Of a stretch of 64,000 nt of DNA, positions 32,025 through 44,773 are shown in pieces. Location of the stretch: contig NZ_VLNT01000010.1 in NCBI RefSeq assembly GCF_007421815.1, positions 1 through 64,000 on the forward strand, in the 5' to 3' direction. The notes beneath the pieces are model-generated. The model was not told the DNA's origin. It saw nothing but the letters and a program-made list of their open reading frames with translations, and searched no databases. Within the stretch, counting starts at the first letter, position 1, and each line of letters opens with the position of its first letter. The DNA comes from Aeromicrobium piscarium (GTDB lineage: Bacteria; Actinomycetota; Actinomycetes; Propionibacteriales; Nocardioidaceae). The translations under genes and the position numbers were made by a program.

Positions 32025-32053
32025 CCGCGCGCGGCGACCAGCCCGGAAGGGCG
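32009..32053 (+). terminator. Terminator of the GntR gene, overlapping its stop codon
   Basis: Perfect 14-bp arms at 32009-32022 and 32040-32053 around a 17-base loop. The left arm ends the coding sequence (stop at 32022-32024 overlaps the loop edge). Confidence 0.75.
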
Positions 32054-32073
32054 TCTCTCAGGCTGACGACTCG

Positions 32074-32130
32074 GTGGTTGACAGCTCACCGCGATGCGGA
32101 GGTACGTGATCGCGGTGCGTGGTCAACCAC
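32074..32130. ncRNA. Nested stem-loop, terminator or small structured RNA
   Basis: Outer arms gtggttgac (32074-32082) and gtcaaccac (32122-32130) enclose inner arms caccgcgat (32087-32095) and atcgcggtg (32109-32117), separated by symmetric four-base internal loops and capped by a 13-base loop. Both stems are perfect. It lies between convergent genes (31350 and 32236) and could end transcription from the right, yet the two-step symmetric stem is more complex than a usual terminator. The remaining 105 bases to 32235 show nothing clear. Confidence 0.45.
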
Positions 32131-32235
32131 GGGATCATCTGCCGCCGCCTTGAGACGGCCAGAGAGATGGTCGGGTGACGGCGACCGCGACCGCCGAAGC
32201 ACCTCCGATCTCACCAGCCGGCTCGAGTCGACGAG

Positions 32236-34110
32236 TCAGATCCGGCGTCGCTGACGACTCAGCACCGCCGCACCCGCGAGCACCAGGAGCGCCGCCGAGG
32301 CGAGGAGCCCACCCGAGACCTCCGCTCCCGTGGCAGGCAGTCGTCCACGGACGGCGGCGGGCTTCACCGCCGCCGCAGGCTCGTCGTCCGCACTCGGAGC
32401 CACCGGAGCGTCGACCACGGTCACCGCCGTGCTGACATGTCCCGCCTCACTGACCAAGAGGATCTCGGCCTTCCCGGCCGGGATCGACGCCGGCAGGCCG
32501 AGCTCGACACCGGTGTCCGCACCGGCGAGCTGCTCACCGGCGACGAGATCGTTGACCACGATCGTGACCGGCTCGCCGGGCTGGAAGCCCATCCCGCCCA
32601 CGAGCACACCGTCGGTGAGCTGCTGCTGGGTGACGGTCTCCGGCGCATCGACCGAGAGATCGGTCAGCACGAAGTCGTCGAGCAGGAACTGGACCGTCGG
32701 CGCGGCCATCGGCGTCACCGACATCAACATCGGCATCTCGGCGAAGAACAACGCCTCGACCGTGTAGTCGCCGGCCTCGACCTCCTCGAAGAACTCCCCC
32801 GGAAGCTCCAGGACCACGGCACCGTCCTCATCTGCCTCCGCATCCGTGATGGCCAGGGGATCCCCCTCCGCGTCGAGCAGGGCCACGAAACCGTAGGACC
32901 CAGGCTCGATGCCCTCGATACGCACGTCGAAACCGTGCCGCGCGTGCGTGGCGCGGTCCAGCCAGCGCCCGGCGATATTGCTGGTCAGATCGGTCTCGAA
33001 CTCCGCATCGACGATCTCCAAGGTCGACTCCCGGAGCACGCCGACGTGGTCGTAGATCCGTACCTCGTGATCGCCGACCTCGAGATAGCCGGGCACCCAG
33101 AACTCGACTCGACCGCCCGCGACCCGCACCGTGTCGATCTCCTCACCGTCGATCTCGAGGGTGACGGGGAACTCCTCCGGAAGGTTCTCACCGGTGATGA
33201 CGACATCCTCGAAGAACAGGTCCAGGAGACTGACGCGCTGGGGCACCTGGAAGCTCGGATCGCGACGCTCCACGACCTGCTCGACCTTGCGCGTAGGGCT
33301 TTCGAGGGTCAGGATCGGGGCCTCGCCGAGACTCGAGGCCTCGGACTGCGCGTTGATGTAGAAGCGCAGCTTGCCGGCCGAGTCGGCCTTGCCATTCGTA
33401 TAGGTGAATCCGTGCAGTGCGGTCACCGATACCGGCTCGTCGGGAGCGAAGCCCTCGGCCTCGATCTGGTAGCCGCGGTGCTGCACGATGCGGTCATTGG
33501 TGAAGCCCGGGGTGACCACCACGGGGTCGGCGACGATGGTCAACGTGACCGGGTCGGAGAGCTCACTGCTCGGGGCCCTGACCACCACCTCGTAGGTGCC
33601 CGGCGTCCGCGGCAGCGTGCGCCACGTCAGCTGTCCGCCCTCACCCGCGGTCCCGAGCGTCTGCTCCTCCCCGTCAACGAGGATGCGGTACTCACCCGGC
33701 TCGGGGTGCGGACCGACCCCGACACTCAGCCCCGCCCCCTCGTTCAAGGACCGGGCCTTCGTCGCTGAGAGCGTGGACTGGGCCAGCGTGGCCTGGGGCG
33801 GATCCGCCGCGAAGGGCTTGAGGCGCTCGGCCTGCGGCGCCTCGGACTCCGTGACCTCCTCGACGACCGGCCCGGCTTCCTGCTCGGCCTCGGGAACCAC
33901 CGGGACGTACTCGCCCTCCGCCTCCTCGTCGACGGGGGCGATCTCCTGCTCCACCGGTTCCTCGAGGGGCTGTGGCTGCACGTCCTCGGCCTCCACCACC
34001 GGATCGACCACGGTCTCGGCGACGGCCGGAGTCACCCCACCGGCCAGCATCACCGCGAACAGACCGCCCGCGATCGCCCGGCGCGCCCGACGGCGCACAT
34101 TGGTCCTCAT
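32236..34110 (-). CDS. LPXTG-anchored surface protein with acidic N-terminal region
   Basis: A 624-residue cell-wall protein. A signal peptide (about 1-32, GGVTPAVAETV) precedes a Glu/Pro-rich low-complexity stretch (about 33-105) and then repeated beta-sandwich modules, seen as recurring phrases such as VVVTPGFTNDRIVQHRGYQ, FAPDEPVSV, LPEEFPVTLEIDGEE and FQPGEPVTIVV that fit Ig-like/IPT-type domains. It ends with LPATG at 591-595, a hydrophobic helix and RQRRR, a sortase signal. Probably an adhesin or stalk protein of unknown binding partner; no sortase is encoded here. Confidence 0.85.
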   Translation of the reverse strand: MRTNVRRRARRAIAGGLFAVMLAGGVTPAVAETVVDPVVEAEDVQPQPLEEPVEQEIAPVDEEAEGEYVPVVPEAEQEAGPVVEEVTESEAPQAERLKPFAADPPQATLAQSTLSATKARSLNEGAGLSVGVGPHPEPGEYRILVDGEEQTLGTAGEGGQLTWRTLPRTPGTYEVVVRAPSSELSDPVTLTIVADPVVVTPGFTNDRIVQHRGYQIEAEGFAPDEPVSVTALHGFTYTNGKADSAGKLRFYINAQSEASSLGEAPILTLESPTRKVEQVVERRDPSFQVPQRVSLLDLFFEDVVITGENLPEEFPVTLEIDGEEIDTVRVAGGRVEFWVPGYLEVGDHEVRIYDHVGVLRESTLEIVDAEFETDLTSNIAGRWLDRATHARHGFDVRIEGIEPGSYGFVALLDAEGDPLAITDAEADEDGAVVLELPGEFFEEVEAGDYTVEALFFAEMPMLMSVTPMAAPTVQFLLDDFVLTDLSVDAPETVTQQQLTDGVLVGGMGFQPGEPVTIVVNDLVAGEQLAGADTGVELGLPASIPAGKAEILLVSEAGHVSTAVTVVDAPVAPSADDEPAAAVKPAAVRGRLPATGAEVSGGLLASAALLVLAGAAVLSRQRRRI

Positions 34111-34180
34111 TCTTCAGTTCTCCTCCCAGACCCCACGCCCAGTGCGCGAGATCCCCTGGCCGGAGAGTAACGGTTCGTGA

Positions 34181-37318
<3,138 letters not shown>

Positions 37319-37329
37319 GAGATCGTGGA

Positions 37330-37402
37330 GAGGCCCGGCACCGGCTCATCGGGGGGATCGGGAGACTGACGTCGAGACGTCGGCCCACCGGTGCCGGACC
37401 TC
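37330..37402 (+). terminator. Terminator region after gdhA
   Basis: Arms at 37330-37344 and 37388-37402 (15 bp, one mismatch) enclose a smaller gacgtc-ga-gacgtc hairpin (37368-37381). A perfect 12-bp palindrome gtaggatcctac follows at 37404-37415. The rest of the gap to 37495 holds no recognisable feature. Confidence 0.6.
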
Positions 37403-37495
37403 GGTAGGATCCTACGCGATACCGCCATCTTTGTCTGGCCATTTCCCGAATAACCCCGGAAACTCGTACGACAGCACGATCTCCGGGGCCGCCGG

Positions 37496-38167
37496 TTAGA
37501 CGGAGCGGGGGCGAGGGCCGCCCGACATCAGCAAGCGCACACGTTCGGCGGACGAGACGATGTGGTGACGCACAGCCTCAACGGCCGCCTCGGCATCGTT
37601 GTCGATGATGGCCTGCGCGAGCTCGGAGTGGTCCACCCGGATCTCCTGATCGGGAGACAGCGACTGCACGCAGAGGTACCAGACCTTGAGCGCGAGGTTG
37701 TAGTGCTGATTGAGCGCCGCCTCCAGGAAGCGATTGTGCGTGAGGCGGTAGAACTCACGGTGGAAGCGCGCGTCCTTGTCGATGCGCTCCTTGCGAGTGC
37801 CCCCCACGTTCGCGGCGAATGACGCCAGCTGGTCGCGCTCACCCATCGTCGCCCGCTCACACACCAGCCGGGCGGCCAGCGCCTCCAGCTCCAGGCGGAT
37901 CTCCTGGATGAGCTGCTGGTCGTTCAGCCCGATGCCCGAGGCGAAGGTGCCCCGCCGGGGGTAGATCTCCACCAGCTTCTCATGCTGAAGGCGACGCAAG
38001 GCCTCGCGGATCGGCGTCAAGCCGATACCCAGTTCCTCGCTCAGCGCGCGCTCGTTGAGAGGCTCCATCGGCGCGTAGTGCAGCGACACCAGCCGATCGC
38101 GAAGAGTCAGGTAGGCCTGCGTGCTCAGGCTCACCTGCGGTGTCGCGTCCGTCCCCGTGTGAGTCAC
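37496..38167 (-). CDS. GntR family transcriptional regulator (FCD subfamily) of the amino-acid ABC operon
   Basis: A 223-residue FadR/FCD-type regulator: winged helix with NERALSEELGIGLTPIREAL followed by PRRGTFAS, and an FCD domain with DARFHREFY, DHSELAQAI and VRHHIVSS metal-binding positions. I use a GTG at 38167 whose GTGA overlaps the stop of the ATPase gene by four bases, so the regulator is translated as the last gene of the transporter operon. It probably autoregulates the operon through the site upstream of 41824. Confidence 0.88.
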   Translation of the reverse strand: MTHTGTDATPQVSLSTQAYLTLRDRLVSLHYAPMEPLNERALSEELGIGLTPIREALRRLQHEKLVEIYPRRGTFASGIGLNDQQLIQEIRLELEALAARLVCERATMGERDQLASFAANVGGTRKERIDKDARFHREFYRLTHNRFLEAALNQHYNLALKVWYLCVQSLSPDQEIRVDHSELAQAIIDNDAEAAVEAVRHHIVSSAERVRLLMSGGPRPRSV

Positions 38168-38916
38168 AAACGTCCCGCCTCCGTCACGCGCCGCAGGAAC
38201 TGCTGCGTAGCCGCCTCCACCGGCGCACCGAAGATCTGCTCCGGCGGCCCCTGTTCGACGATTGTGCCACGACTCAAGAAGCACACACGGTCGGAGATCT
38301 CACGCGCGAAGGACATCTCGTGGGTCGTGAGGATCATCGTCATTCCACCGTGCGCGAGCTCGCGGACCAGATCCAAGACCTCCACCACCAGCTCGGGGTC
38401 GAGGGCGGAGGTGATCTCGTCGAGCAGCAGCACACGGGGCTGCATGAGCAGGCTCCGCGCGATCGCGACGCGCTGCTGCTGGCCGCCCGACAACCGGTCG
38501 GGGAAGGAGTCGGCCTTGTCGGCCAGTCCGACCCGCTGGAGCATCTCCATGGCGGCCGTCCTGGCGGTCGCCTCGTTCACCTGGCCGTTCTTGACCGGTG
38601 CGACCGTGCAGTTCTTGAGCACCGACATGTGCGGGAACAGGTTGAAGCTCTGGAACACCATGCCGACCTGGCGACGCAGCGCCACCAGGTCCACGCCCGG
38701 GCCGGACACGACATCGCCGTCGAACAGGATGCGGCCGCCCTGGATCTCCTCCAGGCCGTTGACGCAGCGCAGCAGCGTCGACTTGCCGGAACCGGATGCG
38801 CCGATCAGCGTGATGACCTCGTGCTGGCGGACCTCCAGGTCGATATCGCGGAGCACGACATGCTCGCCGTACTTCTTGGTCACCCGATCGAGCTGGACCA
38901 ACTGCTGGTCACTCAT
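38164..38916 (-). CDS. Amino-acid ABC transporter ATP-binding protein (GlnQ-like)
   Basis: A 250-residue ATPase with Walker A GASGSGKST (39-47), Q-loop VFQSFNLFPHMSVL, signature LSGGQQQ (142-148) and Walker B VLLLDEITSALDP, in which the usual DEPT is DEIT. The LFPHMSVLKN and THEMSFARE motifs place it in the polar amino-acid family. It energises the permease at 39079 and the receptor at 40176. Its ATG lies in an ATGA junction with a duplicated mini-ORF. Confidence 0.92.
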   Translation of the reverse strand: MSDQQLVQLDRVTKKYGEHVVLRDIDLEVRQHEVITLIGASGSGKSTLLRCVNGLEEIQGGRILFDGDVVSGPGVDLVALRRQVGMVFQSFNLFPHMSVLKNCTVAPVKNGQVNEATARTAAMEMLQRVGLADKADSFPDRLSGGQQQRVAIARSLLMQPRVLLLDEITSALDPELVVEVLDLVRELAHGGMTMILTTHEMSFAREISDRVCFLSRGTIVEQGPPEQIFGAPVEAATQQFLRRVTEAGRL

Positions 38917-39076
38917 GCCGACACCTCGCAGAAAAGAGAACGGTAGCGAGATGCCGGCATGACACCCCGTCGATGATTCACTCGCTGGCGCTCACTCATG
39001 CCGACACCCCGCAGAAAAGAAGACGGTAGCGAGATGCCGGCATGACACCCCGTCGATGATTCACTCGCTGGCGCTC
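38911..39076. repeat. 83-bp tandem duplication between permease and ATPase genes
   Basis: Copies 38911-38993 and 38994-39076 match at 80 of 83 positions. Each contains the 10-bp palindrome ATGCCGGCAT and arms agcgag/ctcgct. A partial third copy, the ATG-containing junction, continues into the permease stop. Confidence 0.92.
38913..38999 (-). CDS. Mini-ORF copy 1 (28 residues) in a translational relay
   Basis: An ATG at 38999 opens a 28-codon frame (begins MSERQRVNHRR, ends LFCEVSA) whose TGA overlaps the ATG of the ATPase gene at 38916 (ATGA). It differs from copy 2 by only two residues and three bases. The start context MSERQ resembles the ATPase start MSDQQ. Whether the peptide has a function or the unit is a tolerated duplication of a junction is unknown. 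Confidence 0.45.
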   Translation of the reverse strand: MSERQRVNHRRGVMPASRYRSLFCEVSA

Positions 39077-39082
39077 ACTCAT
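38996..39082 (-). CDS. Mini-ORF copy 2 (28 residues) in a translational relay
   Basis: An ATG at 39082, overlapping the permease stop (ATGA), opens a 28-codon frame (MSERQRVNHRR...LFCGVSA) ending in a TGA that overlaps the ATG of copy 1. So permease, copy 2, copy 1 and ATPase are linked by three four-base overlaps. 87 coding bases minus the four-base overlap equals the 83-bp repeat period. Confidence 0.45.
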   Translation of the reverse strand: MSERQRVNHRRGVMPASRYRLLFCGVSA

Positions 39083-40176
39083 GCGGTCTCTCTCCGGCGG
39101 GCCTTGGCGAGCTGATAGTCCACGAATCGGGTCTGCGGGATGGTGCAGGCGATGAACAGCACGCACACGACCACGATCGAGGAGAGGTTGTAGTAGTTGC
39201 CGGAGTAGATCTTCGACTGCTGGAAGGCGTCGACGATGCCCACGATATTGACCAGCGCCGTGTCCTTCTGCAACATGACGAAGGCACCGAGCATCGCCGG
39301 AGCGAGCCGGCGCGCCACCTGCGGCAGCACGACGAGCCGGTACACCGAGGCCGGCGACATGCCCAGCGAGTAGGCCGCCGAGATCTGGCTGTGGTGGATC
39401 GACTCCATGCCCGAACGGAACAGCTCGGCGTTGTAGGCGCTGAAGGTCATCGACAGGGCGATGATCGCGTAGGCGATCGGGTTGGCGTCGCTGATCACGG
39501 GCACGCCGGAGAGCGGCAGCCCCAGACAGATCAGATAGATGACGACGATCGCCGGCAGGGAGCGGAATCCGTCGATGTACATCACCGCGAGGACCCGCAG
39601 GGGGCGGAAGCTGTCCCCGGGCAGGGAGCGGCCGATCGCGAGCACGAGGCCGAAGAGCATGGCCAGAATCTGCGCCGAGCACGCGATGAGCACGTTGATC
39701 GCGAACGCCTTGGTGATGTCCCCCGCACTCAGCTGGATCAGATCCCAGCGGAAGAAGGTCTCCTGGACGGCGAAGTCGTCGGCGCAGACCAGCAGCACCA
39801 CCGCGGCCAGGATGACGAAGAAGCCGCTGTAGGCCATCGAGCGCAGCGAGTGGTGGCGGGACCGGGCGGCGGCGTGACGCGCGGAGACGATGTCACCGGC
39901 GCGGCGCGCGGCGCGGGAGGCCCCGGCGGCCTTGGTCGCCGCCGCGAGCGAAGCGCCGAGCACGCCGACGACGATCAGCAGCACGCCGATCGTCGCCAGC
40001 AGCCGGATCGAGCCGGGGGTCTTGCTCGTCGCGACCGACACCGCGAGGTAGCTGACGGCGAGCGCGATCACGGTGAGGATCGACGCGACCGCGATCAGCC
40101 GGTCGGTGCGGGGCGGCGGGGCGAGCAGCGTCGCTGAGCTGCTCGCCTCCACCGTCTCCTGGGGGACGGAGGTCAT
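39079..40176 (-). CDS. Amino-acid ABC transporter permease
   Basis: A 365-residue permease. The C-terminal part is a standard HisM/GlnP-type domain with about five membrane helices: FRSLPAIVVIYLICLGLPLS, LSMTFSAYNAELFRSGMESI and the EAA loop SAAYSLGMSPASVYRLVVLP. An N-terminal extension of about 130 residues adds two or three helices (AVASILTVIALAVSYLAV and LLATIGVLLIVVGVLGASLA), longer than most family members. The start is the ATG at 40176, overlapping the binding-protein stop (TGATG). It probably forms a homodimeric channel, since no second permease gene is present. Confidence 0.88.
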   Translation of the reverse strand: MTSVPQETVEASSSATLLAPPPRTDRLIAVASILTVIALAVSYLAVSVATSKTPGSIRLLATIGVLLIVVGVLGASLAAATKAAGASRAARRAGDIVSARHAAARSRHHSLRSMAYSGFFVILAAVVLLVCADDFAVQETFFRWDLIQLSAGDITKAFAINVLIACSAQILAMLFGLVLAIGRSLPGDSFRPLRVLAVMYIDGFRSLPAIVVIYLICLGLPLSGVPVISDANPIAYAIIALSMTFSAYNAELFRSGMESIHHSQISAAYSLGMSPASVYRLVVLPQVARRLAPAMLGAFVMLQKDTALVNIVGIVDAFQQSKIYSGNYYNLSSIVVVCVLFIACTIPQTRFVDYQLAKARRRETA

Positions 40177-41048
40177 CACGCCGTCCACACCGGCACGTCG
40201 TTCGGGTCACCGCCGAGGATCGGGTTCAGCCACTCCTCGAAGATCGCGTCGAGGTCGCCGCTGTCGAGCCAGTCGGCGACGATGCTGTCGACGGTCGCGG
40301 TGTTGGGCGAATCCTTCGGCAGCACCACACCGGGCTCGCCGCCCTCCTCGAACTTGGCGATGACCTCGAAGCCGCCACCGGAGGCCTTCGCCGCCGGCAT
40401 CAGGGTCGTGAGGTCCTGCAGCACCACATCGACCTGCCCGGCGCGAAGAGCAGTGAACATGTCCTCATTGGACTGGAACTGGCGCACCGGCTGGCTCGGC
40501 TGGATCTTCTCCTTGGCGAGCGTCTCCTGGAAGGAGCCGATGAGCACGCCGATCTGGGCGTCGGCGAGATCGCCCTCGTCGAGCTCCTCGCCCTCCTTCA
40601 CGGCGACCGCCGACGGGATGAGCATGTACGGCTCGGAGAAGTCGACCGCCTCGGCGCGCTCGTCGGTGCGGATGACGTTCCAGATGGCGATATCGAAGTC
40701 GCCGCCGCGGCCGGTGACGATCGACTCGAAGGACGTGTTCTTGACGACGACCTTCTCCAGGCCCGCGCGCGAGGCGATATCGGCCGCCATGCAGTACATG
40801 TAGCCGCCGTCGATGCTCTCGGGCGTATCGCCCTGGTAGCCGTTGGGCGAGGGCAGCGGGACCGCCACCGTGAGCTGGCCGTCCACCGCCGGCTCGAAGG
40901 TCAACGAGTCGTCCTGCGGTGCGACATCGCAACGGCCGTAGCCGCCGGAGGCCGCGTCGTCGCTGCCGTCGTCACTGCCGCCGCACGCGGCCAATGACGC
41001 GGTCAGCACCAGTCCGCCGGCGAGGGCGGTGAGCTTGTGAAGACGCAT
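40176..41048 (-). CDS. Amino-acid ABC transporter substrate-binding lipoprotein
   Basis: A 290-residue family 3-type receptor. A lipoprotein signal ends ASLAAC (C22). GDFDIAIWNVIRTDERAEAV then DFSEPYM is the bacterial extracellular solute-binding family 3 pattern, with the arginine that pairs with amino-acid carboxylates. The exact amino acid or opine is unknown. It follows the decarboxylase-like gene after 26 bases and is coupled to the permease. Confidence 0.9.
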   Translation of the reverse strand: MRLHKLTALAGGLVLTASLAACGGSDDGSDDAASGGYGRCDVAPQDDSLTFEPAVDGQLTVAVPLPSPNGYQGDTPESIDGGYMYCMAADIASRAGLEKVVVKNTSFESIVTGRGGDFDIAIWNVIRTDERAEAVDFSEPYMLIPSAVAVKEGEELDEGDLADAQIGVLIGSFQETLAKEKIQPSQPVRQFQSNEDMFTALRAGQVDVVLQDLTTLMPAAKASGGGFEVIAKFEEGGEPGVVLPKDSPNTATVDSIVADWLDSGDLDAIFEEWLNPILGGDPNDVPVWTA

Positions 41049-41074
41049 GGGGATCTCCTTGTCAGATGAGGTGG

Positions 41075-41824
41075 TCAGACCCGGGCCAGATCGGCGAGCA
41101 GGGTCGGCTTGGTGTTCTCTTCGGTCGCCGCGAAGTCGCCGACCTTGTACTCGCCGCCGAGCACCTCGAGGACATCGAGGCGCTTGCCGCGGAACGAGAC
41201 GGCGTCGCCGAGCTCGACGGTGGCCGGACCGATGTGCCGGGAGGTCAGCGTGTAATCGGCGCTGGTGTCACGGCTCAGCACCTGGAAGCTCTCGAACCCG
41301 GGGCCGTCGAACTCCGGGACGGCGCGGATCTGCAGGTGCGGGTAGAGCGCCAGGCCCTGCCAGGCACTCGGGTCGGCCTCGGCCGTCAGGTCCACCGAGA
41401 TGTCCAGGTGCACGTCGTCGCCGAGGAAGACCCGGCCGCGGGCCGTGGTGTCGTCGGCATCGAGTCCGGCGTGCGCATAGACCTTCGGGTAGCCCCACTT
41501 CTCACGACCGGAGGCGACCGTGAAGTGCTGATCCTCGAACTCGAACAGGAAACTGCCGCCGACGGTGTCGCCGAAGCGGACGGCCAGCAGGATGCCGGCA
41601 TCGTGGTACGGGTAGCTGGAGTTGTTCCGGAAGTCCGTGACGACGACGGCGAAGCGATCGTCGACCAGCTCGAAGGGCGTGGGCTCGAGGATCTCCTCGA
41701 GCTGTTCGCGACGGCCTCGGCAGAAGACGGTGAGCCCCTTCTGGTCCGGGCAGAAGTAGGGCAGGTTCGCGGGGCGGTACTTCAGGAACTCGAAGAACGA
41801 CGTCGGATCGTAGTTCTCTTTCAC
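41075..41824 (-). CDS. Acetoacetate decarboxylase family protein
   Basis: A 249-residue ADC-like protein. The family beta-cone core is recognisable: EPTPFELVDDRFAVVVTDFR, YHDAGILLAVRFGDTVGG and VASGREKWGYPKVYAHAGLD, where the lysine of REKWGYPK occupies the Schiff-base region. Many ADC homologues act as hydratases or aldolases rather than decarboxylases, so the reaction is open. GTG start at 41824 with GGAGG eight bases upstream. It is the first gene of an operon with a complete amino-acid ABC importer and a GntR regulator, which suggests it processes the imported compound. Confidence 0.8.
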   Translation of the reverse strand: MKENYDPTSFFEFLKYRPANLPYFCPDQKGLTVFCRGRREQLEEILEPTPFELVDDRFAVVVTDFRNNSSYPYHDAGILLAVRFGDTVGGSFLFEFEDQHFTVASGREKWGYPKVYAHAGLDADDTTARGRVFLGDDVHLDISVDLTAEADPSAWQGLALYPHLQIRAVPEFDGPGFESFQVLSRDTSADYTLTSRHIGPATVELGDAVSFRGKRLDVLEVLGGEYKVGDFAATEENTKPTLLADLARV

Positions 41825-41870
41825 GGGGGCATTCCTCCAGATCTGCGACACAGCTCACATCGAACTGAAA

Positions 41871-41910
41871 TGTTAGTGCGACGCTAGTGCAATGCCAATG
41901 ATGTGGCAAG
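41871..41910 (-). promoter_or_regulatory. Candidate promoter/operator of the ADC-amino-acid ABC operon
   Basis: Upstream of 41824 there are two direct TAGTGC repeats (41874-41879 and 41885-41890), spaced 11 bases apart (one helical turn), and an inverted repeat tgcca/tggca at 41893-41897 and 41904-41908. Such spacing suits binding of a dimeric GntR protein, the last gene of the operon being a candidate. Confidence 0.45.
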
Positions 41911-41943
41911 AACTATTTTCCCGGCCCCGATGGGCAGTGCGCC

Positions 41944-42825
41944 TCAGATCAGCTGGTGGCGGCGAAAGGCGTTCCAGACACCGCCGTCCATGACGCCCGA
42001 GGTCATCTCATCCGCCGCCGCCACGACCTCGGGAGCGGCTCCCGACATCGCGATCCCGACGCCGCAGATCCGCAGCATCTCCACGTCATTGCGGCTGTCG
42101 CCGATGCCGATCGCCTGTGCCGGATCGAGCCCCAGGTGATCGAGGGCGCGGAGGATCGCCGTGCCCTTGTTGACCCCGCGCGGTGAGATCTCGCCGCTCG
42201 CGCTGCCGAGATAGGCGATCGTCCCGGTGATGAGGTCCACGGCATCGCGCAGCTCGCCGTGGACCGCTGCCTCCACCCGGCCGAAGTCCTCCTGCGAGTC
42301 GCCGATGAACACCGCCTTGGCGACCTCGCCGCGGCCGTGCATCCGGTCGTCGGCGAAGATCCGCGCCACGGCATGCTGCGAGGGTGCCGCGGCACCGTGC
42401 GCCACCAGAACCTCGTCGAGCCGCTCGACCACCCGGCCGTGTGGCTCGACGCCCTGGTGCGACTGTAGATAGTAGTCCAGGCCCAAGGCCTCCAGCAGCT
42501 CCGTGATCTCCTCGACCAGCCGCTCGGGCATGGTCTGCTCGATGATCAGCTCACCGGCATGCTCGACGAAACCGCCGCCGGCGGTGATCTCACCGTCGAA
42601 GCCGATGTCGCGGATCCACGGGTACACCTCGGGCGCGCTCCGCCCCGTGGAGATGAACACCAGATGGCCCCGTGCCCGCGCGGAGCGGATGGCCTCGACG
42701 GTCGAATCGGCGATCGACTCGTCATGGTCGACGATCGTGCCGTCGATGTCCAGGAAGGCGATACGTGGCGACGAGGTGAGCAGTGCGATCAATCCTTCGG
42801 TGACGACTCCCGGCGACCCGAGCAT
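41944..42825 (-). CDS. HAD family hydrolase, Cof-type phosphatase
   Basis: A 293-residue phosphatase. Motif I is FLDIDGTIVDHD with D26 nucleophile and D28; motif II FISTGR; motif III includes the GVNKGTAI lysine; motif IV GIGDSRNDVEML. The large C2 cap between motifs II and III classes it as Cof/YkrA-type, acting on sugar or nucleotide phosphates. The ATG at 42825 is preceded by a GGTGAG-type site. It shares the leftward direction with rmlA but lies 30 bases after it, so possibly co-transcribed. Confidence 0.88.
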   Translation of the reverse strand: MLGSPGVVTEGLIALLTSSPRIAFLDIDGTIVDHDESIADSTVEAIRSARARGHLVFISTGRSAPEVYPWIRDIGFDGEITAGGGFVEHAGELIIEQTMPERLVEEITELLEALGLDYYLQSHQGVEPHGRVVERLDEVLVAHGAAAPSQHAVARIFADDRMHGRGEVAKAVFIGDSQEDFGRVEAAVHGELRDAVDLITGTIAYLGSASGEISPRGVNKGTAILRALDHLGLDPAQAIGIGDSRNDVEMLRICGVGIAMSGAAPEVVAAADEMTSGVMDGGVWNAFRRHQLI

Positions 42826-42855
42826 CGTCTCACCGCGGAGCCGGCCCCCGTTGCC

Positions 42856-43716
42856 TCAGGACAGCAGCTCGAGCAGGTACTGGCCGTAGCCGCTCTTGAC
42901 CAGCGGCTCGGCGCGCGCACGCAGCTCATCGGCGCTCAGCCAGCCCTGACGCCAGGCGATCTCCTCGGGGCAGGCGATCTTGAGTCCCTGCCTCTTCTCG
43001 ATCGTGCGCACGAAGGCACCGGCATCCGCGAGATCGTCGAAGGTGCCCGTGTCGAGCCAGGCCGTTCCGCGCGGCAGCACCTCGACCTGGAGCTTGCCCT
43101 CATCGAGGTAGAGACGATTGAGATCGGTGATCTCCAGCTCCCCGCGGGCCGAGGGGCGCAGGCCCTTGGCCCGCTCGACGACCGAGTTGTCGTAGAAGTA
43201 CAGCCCCGGCACCGCGTAATTGCTCTTGGGCGACGGCGGCTTCTCCTCCAGGGAGATCGCCCGCCCGGAGTCGTCGAACTCCACGACGCCGTACGCGGTG
43301 GGGTCGGACACCCAGTAGCCGAAGACCGCCGCCCCCTCGGTCTCATCGAAGCGGTGCAGGCTCGTGCCGACACCGGCCCCGTAGAAGATGTTGTCGCCGA
43401 GCACGAGCGCCGCGCCCTCGGAGCCGATGTGCTCCTCGCCGATGACGAAGGCCTGGGCCAGTCCGTCGGGGCTCGGCTGCTGGGCGAAGGTGATGTTCAC
43501 GCCCAGATGCGAGCCGTCGCCGAGCAGCCGCTCGAACTGGGCCGCGTCGTGCGGCGTGGTGATGACGAGGATGTCGCGGATGCCCGCCGTCATCAACGTC
43601 GACAACGGGTAGTAGATCATCGGCTTGTCGTACACGGGGACGAGCTGCTTGCTCACCCCCAGGGTGATGGGGTGCAGCCGAGATCCGGTGCCCCCGGCCA
43701 GGATGATTCCGCGCAT
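42856..43716 (-). CDS. rmlA: Glucose-1-phosphate thymidylyltransferase
   Basis: A 286-residue enzyme that forms dTDP-glucose from glucose-1-phosphate and dTTP, the first step of dTDP-L-rhamnose synthesis. [20 protein letters not shown] followed by [17 protein letters not shown] is the nucleotidyltransferase signature; [16 protein letters not shown] ([11 protein letters not shown]) and GVVEFD complete the active site. Divergent from rmlB, with only 58 bases between the starts. The rhamnose product likely feeds cell-wall glycan synthesis. Confidence 0.95.
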   Translation of the reverse strand: MRGIILAGGTGSRLHPITLGVSKQLVPVYDKPMIYYPLSTLMTAGIRDILVITTPHDAAQFERLLGDGSHLGVNITFAQQPSPDGLAQAFVIGEEHIGSEGAALVLGDNIFYGAGVGTSLHRFDETEGAAVFGYWVSDPTAYGVVEFDDSGRAISLEEKPPSPKSNYAVPGLYFYDNSVVERAKGLRPSARGELEITDLNRLYLDEGKLQVEVLPRGTAWLDTGTFDDLADAGAFVRTIEKRQGLKIACPEEIAWRQGWLSADELRARAEPLVKSGYGQYLLELLS

Positions 43717-43765
43717 GGTGCCGAGCCTACCGGGATCCCGGGGCCGGCACGGGATCGATTGGTAG

Positions 43766-44772
<1,007 letters not shown>

Positions 44773-44773
<1 letters not shown>

